This document shows, one piece after another, positions 16,575 to 25,805 of a stretch of 64,000 nucleotides of DNA (position 1 is the stretch's first letter; each line of letters begins with the position of its first letter). Under the pieces are notes generated by a model. It was not told the origin of the DNA, did not search any database, and saw nothing but the letters and a program-made list of their open reading frames with translations. Origin of the DNA: JAXMAF01 sp046350555 (GTDB taxonomy: Bacteria; Planctomycetota; Phycisphaerae; Phycisphaerales; SM1A02). The stretch is taken from the NCBI GenBank assembly GCA_046350555.1, contig JAXMAF010000024.1, positions 1-64,000 of the forward strand, in the 5' to 3' direction. Made by a program: the position numbers and the translations under genes.

Positions 16575-17584
16575 CTACACCCGCTCGGCCGTCCCGCCGA
16601 GCGAGCGTCGCTCCGCCTCGATGATGCGCGTCACCTCCGCGGCCTCGTCGAGCGTTGGCACGCCGCGACGATCGCCCGATGTGATCGCGCGCACCGCCGC
16701 GGCGATCTCGGCCTCGTAGCCGCTTGGTTCGGGCAGCGTCACGGGCTCGCTGGCGCCCTCGCGATGCAGTGTCAGCGTCGGCGTCTTGCCGAGGTCGAAC
16801 TCGGCCGTTGCGCGCTCGAAGTCGACGAGGTACGTCATGCGGAATCCGGCGCTGGTGCCAGCGTCCAGCCCCCCTCGGCCGTGACGTGCGCCGGACCGTC
16901 GGCGAATCCGTACAGCGTCGTGATGTGTTGCGACGATCCCGTCGACCGCACGCTCGTCGGCCGGCCGAAGCACCAGAGGACGAAGTCGGTGTCGTGCACG
17001 TGCAGGTCGAAGAGGGCGCCGCCGCTGCGCGATTCGTCGCGATAGAAGTCGTTCCACGCCGGGGCGCTGCCGAGCCGCCGGAACGTCGCGCTGCGCACGG
17101 CGCCGAACGAGCGATCGACGATGCGCTCGCGCAGCCACGTCCAGCCGGGCCAGAAGCGCATGCACATCGCCGGCATGCAGAGTCGATCGCTGCGCGCCGC
17201 CGCGTCGGCGAGCCGCTGGACGTCCGACGACCGCACCGCGACGGGCTTCTCCACGATCACGTGCTTGCCCGCCGCGAGGGCGCGCTGGGCGAGGTCGACG
17301 TGCGTGTCCGTCCACGTGCAGATGTGGACGATGTCGATGTCGCGGTCGCCGAGGAGCTCGGCGGGGTCGACATAGCCGCGGACGAGCGCCGGGTCGAAGA
17401 GGCGGGTCGACCCGCCCGTGCCCATGTTTCCCGCGGCGACCGCCTCTCCGGCGAGACGTTGCGCGTCGCCGTCGCAGACCGCCGCGAGCGTGGACGACAC
17501 GCCGCGCCGGGCGCACGCCTGGATCGCCTCGACATGCGTACGGCCCATGAAGCCGAGACCGACGACGGCGTGGCGGAGGCGCAT
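16575..17584 (-). pseudogene. Gfo/Idh/MocA-family oxidoreductase, frameshifted
   Basis: Predicted NAD(P)-dependent sugar or inositol dehydrogenase type. The first part (from ATG at 17584) has the Rossmann start RHAVVGLGFMGRTHVEAI, the EKPVAV motif and the catalytic-type HVHDTDFVLW stretch, then AEGGWTLAP, after which this frame runs out of homology and stops at 16835. The expected continuation, GFRMTYLVDFERATAEFD..., is in another frame and runs to the stop at 16575. The join lies at about 16850-16870, next to a CCAGCGCCGG stretch; one missing base explains it. Either a real disabling mutation or a sequence error; together the two parts make a normal-length protein of about 335 residues. Confidence 0.8.
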
Positions 17585-17826
17585 GGCGCGTGGCGGAGCG
17601 TAGCAGCCCGTGGCGACCGGCGCCGCGCCCCGGGGAGGGCGCCGGCCCGCCGTGCATTCTCTTTGCGTTGGTCGGGCGCACGATCGCCTTCGTGCGCCTT
17701 CTCTTGGTGGGAACCGTCGCCGGGCGTCTCGGCGATCGACGTTCCGTGAGGGCGGTGCAGGGTCCGCGGCGTTGGGTTCGCGTCGCCCCGCGGCGCTCGG
17801 TTCGTGACCCGTAGGGAGATCATGTC

Positions 17827-20787
17827 ATGCACAAGCAGAGTCTCGCGACGGCGCTCGGCGCCGCCGCGGCCGGATGTCTCTTCATCGCACTGAGCACCGC
17901 GACGGCCGCACCGTCGCCGAACGCCCTCGCGTCGCCGATGGCGCCCGCGCCGGCGCGCGGAGCGGCCGGCGACGCCACGTTGTCGCTGCGCTCCTACAAG
18001 GACGAGGTGATCCGCCCGCTCGACGTCGCGCACATCGCGGTCCACGCGCCCGGCGCCGCCGCCCGCGACGGGATGAACGATCGCCTCGCCGCGCTGGGGA
18101 TCGGCGCGAATCGCGCCGCGGCGCTCTCGCACGGCGATCTCTTCGTCGTCGAGCTTCCGGAAGGCGATCGGTCGCCCGCCGCGGTGCGCGCCGCGGTCGC
18201 CGGCATCCTGGCCGATCCGCGCGTGCCGTTCGCGACGCCGGTCGTGCTCGACGAGCGCAACCAGCCGACCATTCCGCTTCCGTCGATCTTCGTCGGCTTT
18301 GCCGACGACGTGACGCCCGTCGAGGCGGCGGCGATCGTGGCCGGCGTCGGCGCTGGACGGATCCAGACGTTCGATCGCCAGCCGGGGAACATCCACGAGG
18401 TGGCGCCGGGCGCCCGCAACGGCTTCGACGCGCTCGCGGCCGCCAACGCGCTCGCCGCGCATCCGCGCGTGAAGTTCGCCGAGTGCGATCGCGTGATCCG
18501 CATCGAGGCCGACTACGTGCCCAACGACCCGGGCTTCGGCAACTGCTGGCAGCTCAGCACCGGCACCGACATCGACGTGAACGCGCCCGAGGCATGGGAC
18601 GTGACGGAGGGCTCGTCGAGCGTGATCGTGGCGATCCTCGATTGCGGCGTGCAGCAGAACCATCCGGACATCCATCAGCTCACGCCGGGCGAGGACGAGA
18701 CGAGCCTCGCGTGGCTCGGCTTCAACGGCGGGCCGATCTTCGACTACGACAACCACGGCACGTCCGTCGCCGGACTCGTCTCGGCGTACATCGACAACTC
18801 CCTCGGCGGCGTCGGCGTCTGCCCCGGCTGTCGCACGCTGGCCGTGAAGATCGCCTACGACGACGATCCGGATCCCTTCTGGACATCGCAGGACTCCTGG
18901 GTCGCCGACGGCATCTACGACGCGCAGTCGCGCGGCGCGCGGATCACGAACTCGAGCTTCTTCATGGGCTCGTCCGCGATCACGACGACGGCCTATTCGA
19001 CAACCTCCGGCTCGATGCTCCACTTCGCGTCGGCGGGCAACGGTGGCGACGACGGGATCGGCGATCCATCGCTGTCGTACCCCGCGTCGCTCGCCGCCTG
19101 CCAGGCGGTCGCCGCGCTCAATTCCAGTGGGACGCTCACCTCGTTCAGCAACTGGGGCGCCGGACTCGACTTCGCGGCGCCGGGCACGGGCACGTACACG
19201 ACCGATCGCACCGGCAGCGCCGGCTATGCGAGCGGCGACTACACCTACTTCAGCGGCACGTCGGCGGCCTCGCCCATCGCGGCCGGCGTCGCGGCGCTGA
19301 TCTGGTCGGGCGACACCAGCAAGAACGCTGGACAGATCCTCTCGATCATGCAGTCGACGGCGAAGGATCTCGGGCCGGGCGGCTACGACACCACCTACGG
19401 CTACGGCATCCCGCGGGCGTATCCGGGCGTGCTCCAGACCGCGTTCGAGCCGGAGTGCGGCGCGGGCGGCAACTGCTACGACAGCAATGGCGGTCCGGGC
19501 TGCTCGGTCCAGAGCTGTTGCTACACCGTTTGCACGGCCGACTCCTATTGCTGCAACGTCACGTGGGACGGCATCTGCGCCAACGAGGCGATCGACTTCT
19601 GCACGAGCTGCGGCAGCCCCGGCGCCGGCGCGTGCTTCGCCAGCCATGGTGGCGGCGGATGCCAGAGCAGCGCGTGCTGCTCCTCGGTCTGCGAGATCGA
19701 CAGCTATTGCTGCAACAACAACTGGGACGGCATCTGCGTCGGCGAGGCGTGGGATCTCTGCACCCCCGAGAGCGACACCTGCGGCGGCGCCATCGCGCTC
19801 GCGACCGGCGTGCCGTACTCGTTCAACACCTCCAACGCGAACACCGACGGCATTGCGAACGACGGCTGCGACTTCTTCGGCGACGACCAGATCTGGAAGG
19901 ACGTCTGGTTCTCGTGGACCGCGACATGCGGGGGCTACATGACCGTCAGCACCTGCGGCACCGCGAGCTTCGACACGAAGCTGGCCGTCTACGGGCCGGG
20001 CATCTTCGGCATCACGTGCCCGAGCACCAGCTTCTTCAGCGGCGTGCTGCTCGCATGCAACGACGATTTCAGCGGCTGCTCGACCAACTCGTCCAAGATC
20101 ACGATCGCCGTCGACCAGGGCACGACGTACAAGATCCGCGCCGGTGGATACAACGGCGCCAGCGGCGAGGCGTCGATCCTGGTCACGTGCGGGATCCCCA
20201 ACGACACCTGCGCGACCGCCCTTCCGATCTACGACGGAACGACGTACTTCTCGAACATCGGCGCGGCGAGCGACGGTCCGTCGATTCCGTCGTGCAACAC
20301 GGCCGGCTACGACCAGATCGGCGCCGACGTCTGGTTCTCGTACGTCGCCTCGTGCACGGGCAACCTGCTCATCTCGACGTGCGACGACGCCGACTTCGAC
20401 ACGAAGATCGCGCTGTACGGCCCGAACGGCATCTCGGGAATCACCTGTCCGGGTGGTTTCCTCGGCGGGTACCTCGCCGGCTGCAACGACGACGCGCCCG
20501 GATGCACCGGCTTCACGTCGGAGCTGACGGTGAGCGTGGTGCAGGGCAAGTCGTACAAGCTGCGCGTCGGCGGCTACCAGGGCGCCCAGGGACACGGGCA
20601 CCTGACGCTCCAGTGCTACATCCCCTGCCAGGGCGACTACGACCACAACGGCGTCGTCGATGGCGCCGACCTCGGTCTGCTCCTCGGCCAGTGGGGCACG
20701 AACGGCAACACCGACCTGAACGGCGATGGAATCGTCAACGGGGCGGATCTCGGCCTGCTGCTCGGCGCCTGGGGCGCGTGCAGTTGA
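17827..20787 (+). CDS. Secreted subtilisin-like serine protease with Cys-rich, PPC-like and dockerin-like domains
   Basis: 986 residues. Signal peptide about 1-28, a long propeptide-like region, then an S8 catalytic domain with the triad D272 (VAILDCGVQQNHPDI), H310 (DNHGTSVAGL) and S479 (FSGTSAASPIAAGVAAL). After it come two CC-doublet modules (CCYTVCTADSYCCNVTWDGICANEA and a second), two PPC-like beta domains (VWFSWTATCGG..CGTASFDTKLAVYG; VWFSYVASCTG..CDDADFDTKIALYG), and a C-terminal dockerin-like pair (DHNGVVDGADLGLLLGQWG, LNGDGIVNGADLGLLLGAWG). ATG at 17827 has AGGGAG eight bases upstream. Extracellular proteolysis is secure; the target and the partner of the dockerin-like tail are unknown. 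Confidence 0.93.
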   Translation: MHKQSLATALGAAAAGCLFIALSTATAAPSPNALASPMAPAPARGAAGDATLSLRSYKDEVIRPLDVAHIAVHAPGAAARDGMNDRLAALGIGANRAAALSHGDLFVVELPEGDRSPAAVRAAVAGILADPRVPFATPVVLDERNQPTIPLPSIFVGFADDVTPVEAAAIVAGVGAGRIQTFDRQPGNIHEVAPGARNGFDALAAANALAAHPRVKFAECDRVIRIEADYVPNDPGFGNCWQLSTGTDIDVNAPEAWDVTEGSSSVIVAILDCGVQQNHPDIHQLTPGEDETSLAWLGFNGGPIFDYDNHGTSVAGLVSAYIDNSLGGVGVCPGCRTLAVKIAYDDDPDPFWTSQDSWVADGIYDAQSRGARITNSSFFMGSSAITTTAYSTTSGSMLHFASAGNGGDDGIGDPSLSYPASLAACQAVAALNSSGTLTSFSNWGAGLDFAAPGTGTYTTDRTGSAGYASGDYTYFSGTSAASPIAAGVAALIWSGDTSKNAGQILSIMQSTAKDLGPGGYDTTYGYGIPRAYPGVLQTAFEPECGAGGNCYDSNGGPGCSVQSCCYTVCTADSYCCNVTWDGICANEAIDFCTSCGSPGAGACFASHGGGGCQSSACCSSVCEIDSYCCNNNWDGICVGEAWDLCTPESDTCGGAIALATGVPYSFNTSNANTDGIANDGCDFFGDDQIWKDVWFSWTATCGGYMTVSTCGTASFDTKLAVYGPGIFGITCPSTSFFSGVLLACNDDFSGCSTNSSKITIAVDQGTTYKIRAGGYNGASGEASILVTCGIPNDTCATALPIYDGTTYFSNIGAASDGPSIPSCNTAGYDQIGADVWFSYVASCTGNLLISTCDDADFDTKIALYGPNGISGITCPGGFLGGYLAGCNDDAPGCTGFTSELTVSVVQGKSYKLRVGGYQGAQGHGHLTLQCYIPCQGDYDHNGVVDGADLGLLLGQWGTNGNTDLNGDGIVNGADLGLLLGAWGACS

Positions 20788-21005
20788 TGGCGGCCGCGGG
20801 CGTCGCGTGACACGCCGCCCGATCAGCGCCTGAAATCCGTCACACATCGTCGCGGCGGCGGGCACTCGGCCCCCGCCGCGATGCATTGGCGGGTCCATGC
20901 GCGTCGCCCGCCGCGGCGCGCATCGATCGTCGAGGCGGGCTCCGGCGCGACGGGCGCGACGGGCGTGACGGGCATGCGCGGGCCGCCCGCCGCTACGCTC
21001 CGCCC

Positions 21006-23027
21006 ATGCTCCCTGTCGCGTCGCCGATCGTCGTGGTGCCGGACGGTCATCTGCCCGAGCGCATTCCCGTCGTCGTCCATCCCGACAGCGAGAGCGCGAG
21101 CAACGCGGCGGCGCTGGAGATCGCGGAGTTGATCCGTTCCCGCGCCCGCGAGGGCCGCCGCGCCGTGCTCGGGCTCTCGACCGGCTCGACGCCGCAGGGC
21201 GTCTACAACGAACTCGTCCGGCTGCATCGCGAGGAAGGGCTCTCGTTTCGCAACGTCACGACGTTCAACCTCGACGAGTACTTCCCGATGGCGCCCGAGG
21301 CGCTTCAGAGCTATCGGCGCTTCATGCGCGAGCACCTCTTCGATCTCGTCGACATCGATCCGGCCAGCGCCAACGTGCCGAGCGGCGACCTGCCCCGCGA
21401 GCGCGTCGGCGAACTCTGCGAGCGCTACGAGCGGGCGATCCAGGCCGCGGGCGGGATCGATCTCCAGTTGCTCGGCGTCGGCAAGACCGGACACATCGGC
21501 TTCAACGAGCCCGGCTCGCCGCGCGACAGCCGGACGCGCCTCGTCAACCTCGACCGCGTGACGCGCATGGACGCGGCGAGCGACTTCTTCGGCGAGCGCA
21601 ACGTGCCGCGTCAGGCGATCACGATGGGCGTCGGCACGATCCTGGACGCGCGCCGCATCGTGCTGATGGCCTTTGGCGAGCACAAGTCCGCGATCGTGCG
21701 CCGCGCCGTCGAGGGCGACGTCACCGCATCGGTCGCCGCGAGCTTCCTCCAGGCGCATCCATCGACCGTCTTCCTGCTCGATCCCGCCGCCGCCGCCGAC
21801 CTCACTCGCTTCCGAACACCGTGGCTGCTGGGCTCGATCGAGTCGCTCGGCCTGTCGTGGGACGACGCCACCGCGCGCCGCGCCGTGCTGTGGCTGGCCC
21901 AGGCGGTCGATCCACCACACGGCAAGGCGATCCTGAAGCTCACCGACGAGGACTACGCCGAGCATCACCTCCAGGAGCTGGTGACGGCGCGCGGCGGCGC
22001 CTACGAGGTCAACCTCGAGGTCTTCCGCGCGATGCAACGAACGATCACCGGCTGGCCCGGCGGCCGGCCGGCCGACCACGCCAACCGCGCCGTGGTCGGC
22101 GCCGCGCGCAGCGCCAGGAGTGCGCCCGTGCCCGACGAGCCGTTTCCCAAGCGCATCGTCGTCTTCAGTCCTCATCCCGACGACGACGTGATCAGCATGG
22201 GCGGCACGCTGATCCGGCTGTGCGAGCAGGGTCACGAGGTGCACGTCGCCTACCAGACGAGCGGCAACATCGCCGTGTGGGACGAGGCCGCGCTGCGGCA
22301 GGTGGACTTCGTCCGCGAGTTTGCCGTCGCCTTCCCGCGCTACTTCGCCGGCGTCGACTCCGCCGCGCAGCTCGAAGGCGCGATCGAGTCGTTCATCGCC
22401 CGCAAGTCCCCCGGCCAGGTGGACAGTCCGGAGCTCCAGAGGATCAAGGGACTGATCCGCCGCTGCGAGGCCCGCGCCGGCGCCCGCTATTCGGGCGTCG
22501 ATCCCTCGCGCATCCACTTCCTCGACCTTCCCTTCTACGAGACCGGCCGCGTGCGCAAGAAGCCCGTCGGCGAGGAGGACATCGCGATCACGATCGACCT
22601 GCTCGAACGCGTGCGGCCGCACCAGATCTATGCCGCCGGCGATCTCAGCGATCCGCACGGAACGCATCGCGTCTGCCTTCGGGCGATCGTCCTGGCGATC
22701 CAGCGCCTGCGCGAACGATCCGCGTCGCGCGACTGGATCGGCGCGTGCGACGTCTGGCTCTACCGCGGCGCCTGGCAGGAGTGGCGACCCGACGAGATCG
22801 AGATGGCCGTGCCGCTGGCGCCCGACGAACTCATGCGCAAGCGCCGCGCGATCTTCAAGCACGAGAGCCAGAAGGACACCGCGCTCTTCCCCGGCCCCAA
22901 CGACCCGCGAGAGTTCTGGCAGCGCGCCGAGGACCGCAACCGCAACACCGCGCGGATCTACGACCGGCTGGGGTTGGCGGAGTACGAAGCGATCGAGGGA
23001 TTCGTGCGGTGGACCGGAAGCGCGTGA
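21006..23027 (+). CDS. nagB: Glucosamine-6-phosphate deaminase fused to a PIG-L (LmbE-like) deacetylase domain
   Basis: 673 residues in two parts. Residues about 20-270 are NagB: LGLSTGSTPQGVYNELV, FNLDEYFPM, LLGVGKTGHIGFNEPGS, which deaminate and isomerise glucosamine-6-phosphate to fructose-6-phosphate. Residues about 380-673 are a PIG-L type Zn-dependent N-deacetylase: IVVFSPHPDDDVISMGGT, YAAGDLSDPHGTHRVC. The fusion suggests sequential removal of acetyl and amino groups from an amino sugar, though the substrate of the second domain is inferred. The same two-domain design is known in Bacteroidetes and other phyla. ATG at 21006 is the first family-like start; no clear ribosome binding site. 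Confidence 0.93.
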   Translation: MLPVASPIVVVPDGHLPERIPVVVHPDSESASNAAALEIAELIRSRAREGRRAVLGLSTGSTPQGVYNELVRLHREEGLSFRNVTTFNLDEYFPMAPEALQSYRRFMREHLFDLVDIDPASANVPSGDLPRERVGELCERYERAIQAAGGIDLQLLGVGKTGHIGFNEPGSPRDSRTRLVNLDRVTRMDAASDFFGERNVPRQAITMGVGTILDARRIVLMAFGEHKSAIVRRAVEGDVTASVAASFLQAHPSTVFLLDPAAAADLTRFRTPWLLGSIESLGLSWDDATARRAVLWLAQAVDPPHGKAILKLTDEDYAEHHLQELVTARGGAYEVNLEVFRAMQRTITGWPGGRPADHANRAVVGAARSARSAPVPDEPFPKRIVVFSPHPDDDVISMGGTLIRLCEQGHEVHVAYQTSGNIAVWDEAALRQVDFVREFAVAFPRYFAGVDSAAQLEGAIESFIARKSPGQVDSPELQRIKGLIRRCEARAGARYSGVDPSRIHFLDLPFYETGRVRKKPVGEEDIAITIDLLERVRPHQIYAAGDLSDPHGTHRVCLRAIVLAIQRLRERSASRDWIGACDVWLYRGAWQEWRPDEIEMAVPLAPDELMRKRRAIFKHESQKDTALFPGPNDPREFWQRAEDRNRNTARIYDRLGLAEYEAIEGFVRWTGSA

Positions 23028-23141
23028 CGTTGCGAAGGACCGTCACCGGACAAGGATCCAGGAAGCCGCCGCGGCGCGGACGACGGGCCGACGTGGTCGG
23101 GCATGGACCTTGAAATCCTTGACGAGCCCCCATGGTCGGAC

Positions 23142-23217
23142 GGGGTCCCCGACTCCTGATTCCTGATTCCTGATTCCTGGTTCCCGGTTCCTGGTTCCTG
23201 GTTATTGGTTACTGGTG
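23142..23217 (+). repeat. GGGGTCCCC core plus nine tandem heptamers
   Basis: Palindromic core at 23142-23150, then nine uninterrupted 7-bp units from 23155 to 23217 (three CCTGATT, then CCTGGTT, CCCGGTT, two CCTGGTT, ATTGGTT, ACTGGTG). The same unit and the same core occur together at 40.9 and 57.2-57.3 kb. Confidence 0.9.
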
Positions 23218-23302
23218 TCCGCGCGTGGCACGTTGCTTGGCGTTGGGCGCGGCTGGGCGTACAGTCGCTGCAGCGTCCGGACGGGCGTCGTCGCGACGAA
23301 TC

Positions 23303-24007
23303 ATGCGATCCAGCGCTGAGAATCCCGCCTCTCCGCAGCGACGCCGCCGGCGCGCCGTGGTGTCGCTGATCCTGCTTGGGGCGTTCCTCGTCGCCGCGAT
23401 GGGCAGGCTTCCGGCGATGACGCCAAGGTCGCGCGCGGAAGGCGGCGAGCGCTTTCCGTGCGAGGCGTGCGGATGCGGATGCGCATCGGCGACGGAGTGC
23501 TGGCTGCATTGCTGCTGCTACGCGCCGGAGGAACGGCTCGCGTGGGCGGAACGGGAAGGCGTCGAGCCGCCCGGTGCGCTGCGCGCGATGATCTCGTCGC
23601 CTCGCTGTGCGTCGGTCGCGAGCGCCGTCGCCGTTGCCGGCACCGATGCCGGAGCGATCCGCTGTGCCGCGTGTCGGAAGACCGACGCGTGCGAAGGGGC
23701 ATCGAACGCGGCGTCGAACGTGACGTCGAGTCCGGGCGCCGACGAGATGGCCCGTGCGAGTTCCAGCGCGGCGTCGGGCAGCCCCGCCGGCCCCGGAGCG
23801 GCCAAGGAAGTTGCGCCTCGCCGTGTGTCGCCGCTGGCGTGCAAGGGGCGGAGCGCTTCCCTTGTGGTGGCGCCCTTCGTGTCGCTGCCGGCGGGGACGG
23901 GCGTCGCCCTGCTTCCGCTGGCGCGGTGCGATCGGCTCGGGCCGCCGGCGCCGCTGGTCGCGTCCTCCCGAGTCATCGAGCTGGCGTCGCCGCCACCGCG
24001 AGCGTGA
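23303..24007 (+). CDS. Membrane-anchored protein with dense cysteine motif, unknown function
   Basis: 234 residues. An Arg-rich N-terminus is followed by one hydrophobic helix (AVVSLILLGAFLVAAMG, about 18-34) and then a compact motif FPCEACGCGC..ECWLHCCCYAPEERLAWAEREGVEPP (about 51-92) with nine Cys and a conserved-looking LAWA. From memory, short planctomycete proteins with this C-rich/CW/CCC/LAWA pattern exist as hypothetical proteins; no function is known to me. The remainder is low-complexity Ala/Ser/Pro sequence with two more CxxC-type patches. Metal binding is plausible but unproven. ATG at 23303 is chosen because it shortens the N-terminus before the helix. A prepilin gene follows after 204 bases. 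Confidence 0.6.
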   Translation: MRSSAENPASPQRRRRRAVVSLILLGAFLVAAMGRLPAMTPRSRAEGGERFPCEACGCGCASATECWLHCCCYAPEERLAWAEREGVEPPGALRAMISSPRCASVASAVAVAGTDAGAIRCAACRKTDACEGASNAASNVTSSPGADEMARASSSAASGSPAGPGAAKEVAPRRVSPLACKGRSASLVVAPFVSLPAGTGVALLPLARCDRLGPPAPLVASSRVIELASPPPRA

Positions 24008-24211
24008 CCGAACCTGCCCGAACGTGACATGGCTTCCAGTTGACCCGCGCGCACGCGCCGGGCTTGTGGCGCAGGCCCGCGGCCGGCACCACAGGCGGCG
24101 GCGCGAGCGCATCGACTGGAATCCTCCTCGGACGGTCGTCGGTCTGCGTTCGTCTTCCATTCCGTCGCACTCGTCGGCTGCGCCATCGCGCGCGGCCTCG
24201 GAGACGTTTCC

Positions 24212-24919
24212 ATGACTCCCTTCGTCGTCCGCGCCTCGGCGCGGGCATCTCGTCGCGCCTTCACGCTCGTCGAGGTGCTGGTGACCCTCGGCATCATCAC
24301 GATGCTCATGGGCCTGCTCTTCGTCGGCCTGCGCGGCGCGACCGAAATCGGCCGCGCCACCGCATGCCTGAACAACATGCGCAACATCGGTGCCGCCGTC
24401 CTCACGTACGCCAACGTGCACGACGGCGAGCTTCCGATCTCCAGCCACACCACCGGTTCCCTCACCGCGCCGTCGGCATGGCTTCAGACGCTGGCGCCGC
24501 TCGGCGCCGCGGGCAGCGTGCTCTGGTGCCCGAGCGATCCGTTCTGCGAACAGCGGCTCACCAGCTACGCGATGAACGACTATCTGGAGCCGCTCACGCC
24601 GGGGATCGACTTCGATCCCATCAGCGGCGCGACGCTGCCGGGCGGACGCACCAACGCCATCACCAAGCTGCACGTCGTGCCCTCGCCGACGGCGACGATC
24701 CTGTTCGTCGAGACGCGGGGAACGGGCGTGCTCGATCACATCCATGCCGTGGGCTGGACCAGCGCCGACCAGATCGGCGCCTGGGTCGCCACGACGCGCC
24801 ACCAGGACGGCGCGAACTACCTCTTCGTCGACGGTCACGCGGCCGCGGTTCCTTGGAACCGGCTCAAGTCCGGCTTCACCGTCGAAACCAGCGTGTTCAA
24901 TCCAGAGACCGCGAACTGA
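24212..24919 (+). CDS. Prepilin-type protein with perfect H-X9-DG tail
   Basis: 235 residues. Prepilin site and helix RRAFTLVEVLVTLGIITMLM (about residues 14-33). Soluble part has two Cys and ends with HQDGANYLFVDG, an exact H-X9-DG motif of the prepilin-associated C-terminal domain. GGAGA is seven bases before ATG 24212. As with the other two prepilin-like genes in the window, export by a type II/type IV pilus-like route is inferred; it lies between a Cys-motif protein gene and a dockerin-tailed protein gene on the same strand. Confidence 0.9.
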   Translation: MTPFVVRASARASRRAFTLVEVLVTLGIITMLMGLLFVGLRGATEIGRATACLNNMRNIGAAVLTYANVHDGELPISSHTTGSLTAPSAWLQTLAPLGAAGSVLWCPSDPFCEQRLTSYAMNDYLEPLTPGIDFDPISGATLPGGRTNAITKLHVVPSPTATILFVETRGTGVLDHIHAVGWTSADQIGAWVATTRHQDGANYLFVDGHAAAVPWNRLKSGFTVETSVFNPETAN

Positions 24920-24995
24920 TGCGCTCCGGTCGATTCCCGCAGCGCATCCGCGGCTCGCATCTCGATCGCAAGCCACACCAGGAAACCTTTCAACC

Positions 24996-25757
24996 ATGAA
25001 CTCCCGAACCATGAACATCACGACTCTCATCGTCGCGGGCCTCGCCATCGCGCCGGCCGCGTTCGCCCACAACCACCTCACGATCGACACCGACGGCTTC
25101 CCCGGAGGACAGACCCACATCGTCGCGGGGTACTACCCGGACGAGGCGGACTTCACGATCGAGGATGGCCTGCTCCTTCACGCCGGCCGCATGGCGATCT
25201 ATGCGACACCCGAGACGCTGCCCGGCGGCGCCTTCGCTGGCTGGTTCGCGGGCGACGATCTCGTGCTCACGAGCGACTACTTCTTCTTCGGCGGCAATCT
25301 CGCTGGAGGCGACTTCCAGTTCGAACTTGCCGCGGTGACGCCCGTCTCGGGCGGCCCCGCGGACCTGGCGTGGGGCAAGGTCGACGCCGGCGAGTTCGTC
25401 GCGCTGGCGCTGAGCTCCGCCGCGGACCGGCCCGCGCGCAGCTTCGCCGTCGGAGCCGGCGGACACCTGCACGGCCAGGTGATGTCCATCAGCGCGCCGG
25501 GCGTCTACGACGTGACGCTCATCGCATGGGACGCCAACGGCGTCTACGTCGATTCGGAGCCCGTCACGTTCCGGATCGACACCGGCGTCTCGCCCGCGGA
25601 CCTCGACGGCAATGGCGTGGTCGACGGTGCCGACCTCGGCCTGCTTCTCGGCGCGTGGGGCGTCTGCGCGGGCGATGGCTGCCCCGGCGATCTCGACGAG
25701 AACGGCGTCGTCGACGGTGCCGACATGGGATTGCTGCTCGCGGCCTGGTCCGCGTGA
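24996..25757 (+). CDS. Secreted protein with C-terminal dockerin-like pair
   Basis: 253 residues. Signal peptide about 1-24 (IVAGLAIAPAAFA). The mature N-terminus HNHLTIDTDGF and a later GGHLHGQVMS are rich in His, possibly metal-binding. The middle is beta-rich and unrecognised. Two dockerin-like repeats close the protein (DLDGNGVVDGADLGLLLGAWG and DLDENGVVDGADMGLLLAAWS). ATG at 24996 is preceded by AGGAAA; a second ATG six codons later is possible. It follows the prepilin gene by 76 bases in the same direction, so co-transcription is plausible. Confidence 0.8.
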   Translation: MNSRTMNITTLIVAGLAIAPAAFAHNHLTIDTDGFPGGQTHIVAGYYPDEADFTIEDGLLLHAGRMAIYATPETLPGGAFAGWFAGDDLVLTSDYFFFGGNLAGGDFQFELAAVTPVSGGPADLAWGKVDAGEFVALALSSAADRPARSFAVGAGGHLHGQVMSISAPGVYDVTLIAWDANGVYVDSEPVTFRIDTGVSPADLDGNGVVDGADLGLLLGAWGVCAGDGCPGDLDENGVVDGADMGLLLAAWSA

Positions 25758-25805
25758 ACGTTGGGGGGCGTCGGGCGCGACGAAGGCCGTCGCGCCCGAC
25801 GCGCG

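Noticed and set aside
16835..16880. Programmed ribosomal frameshift in the Gfo/Idh/MocA gene
   Set aside because: No heptameric slippery sequence is visible, and such enzymes are not known to need frameshifting; mutation or sequence error is simpler.
17257..20898. A 1213-codon minus-strand frame opposite the subtilase
   Set aside because: No motifs, highly biased residues; the plus strand has a signal peptide, catalytic triad and repeated modules.
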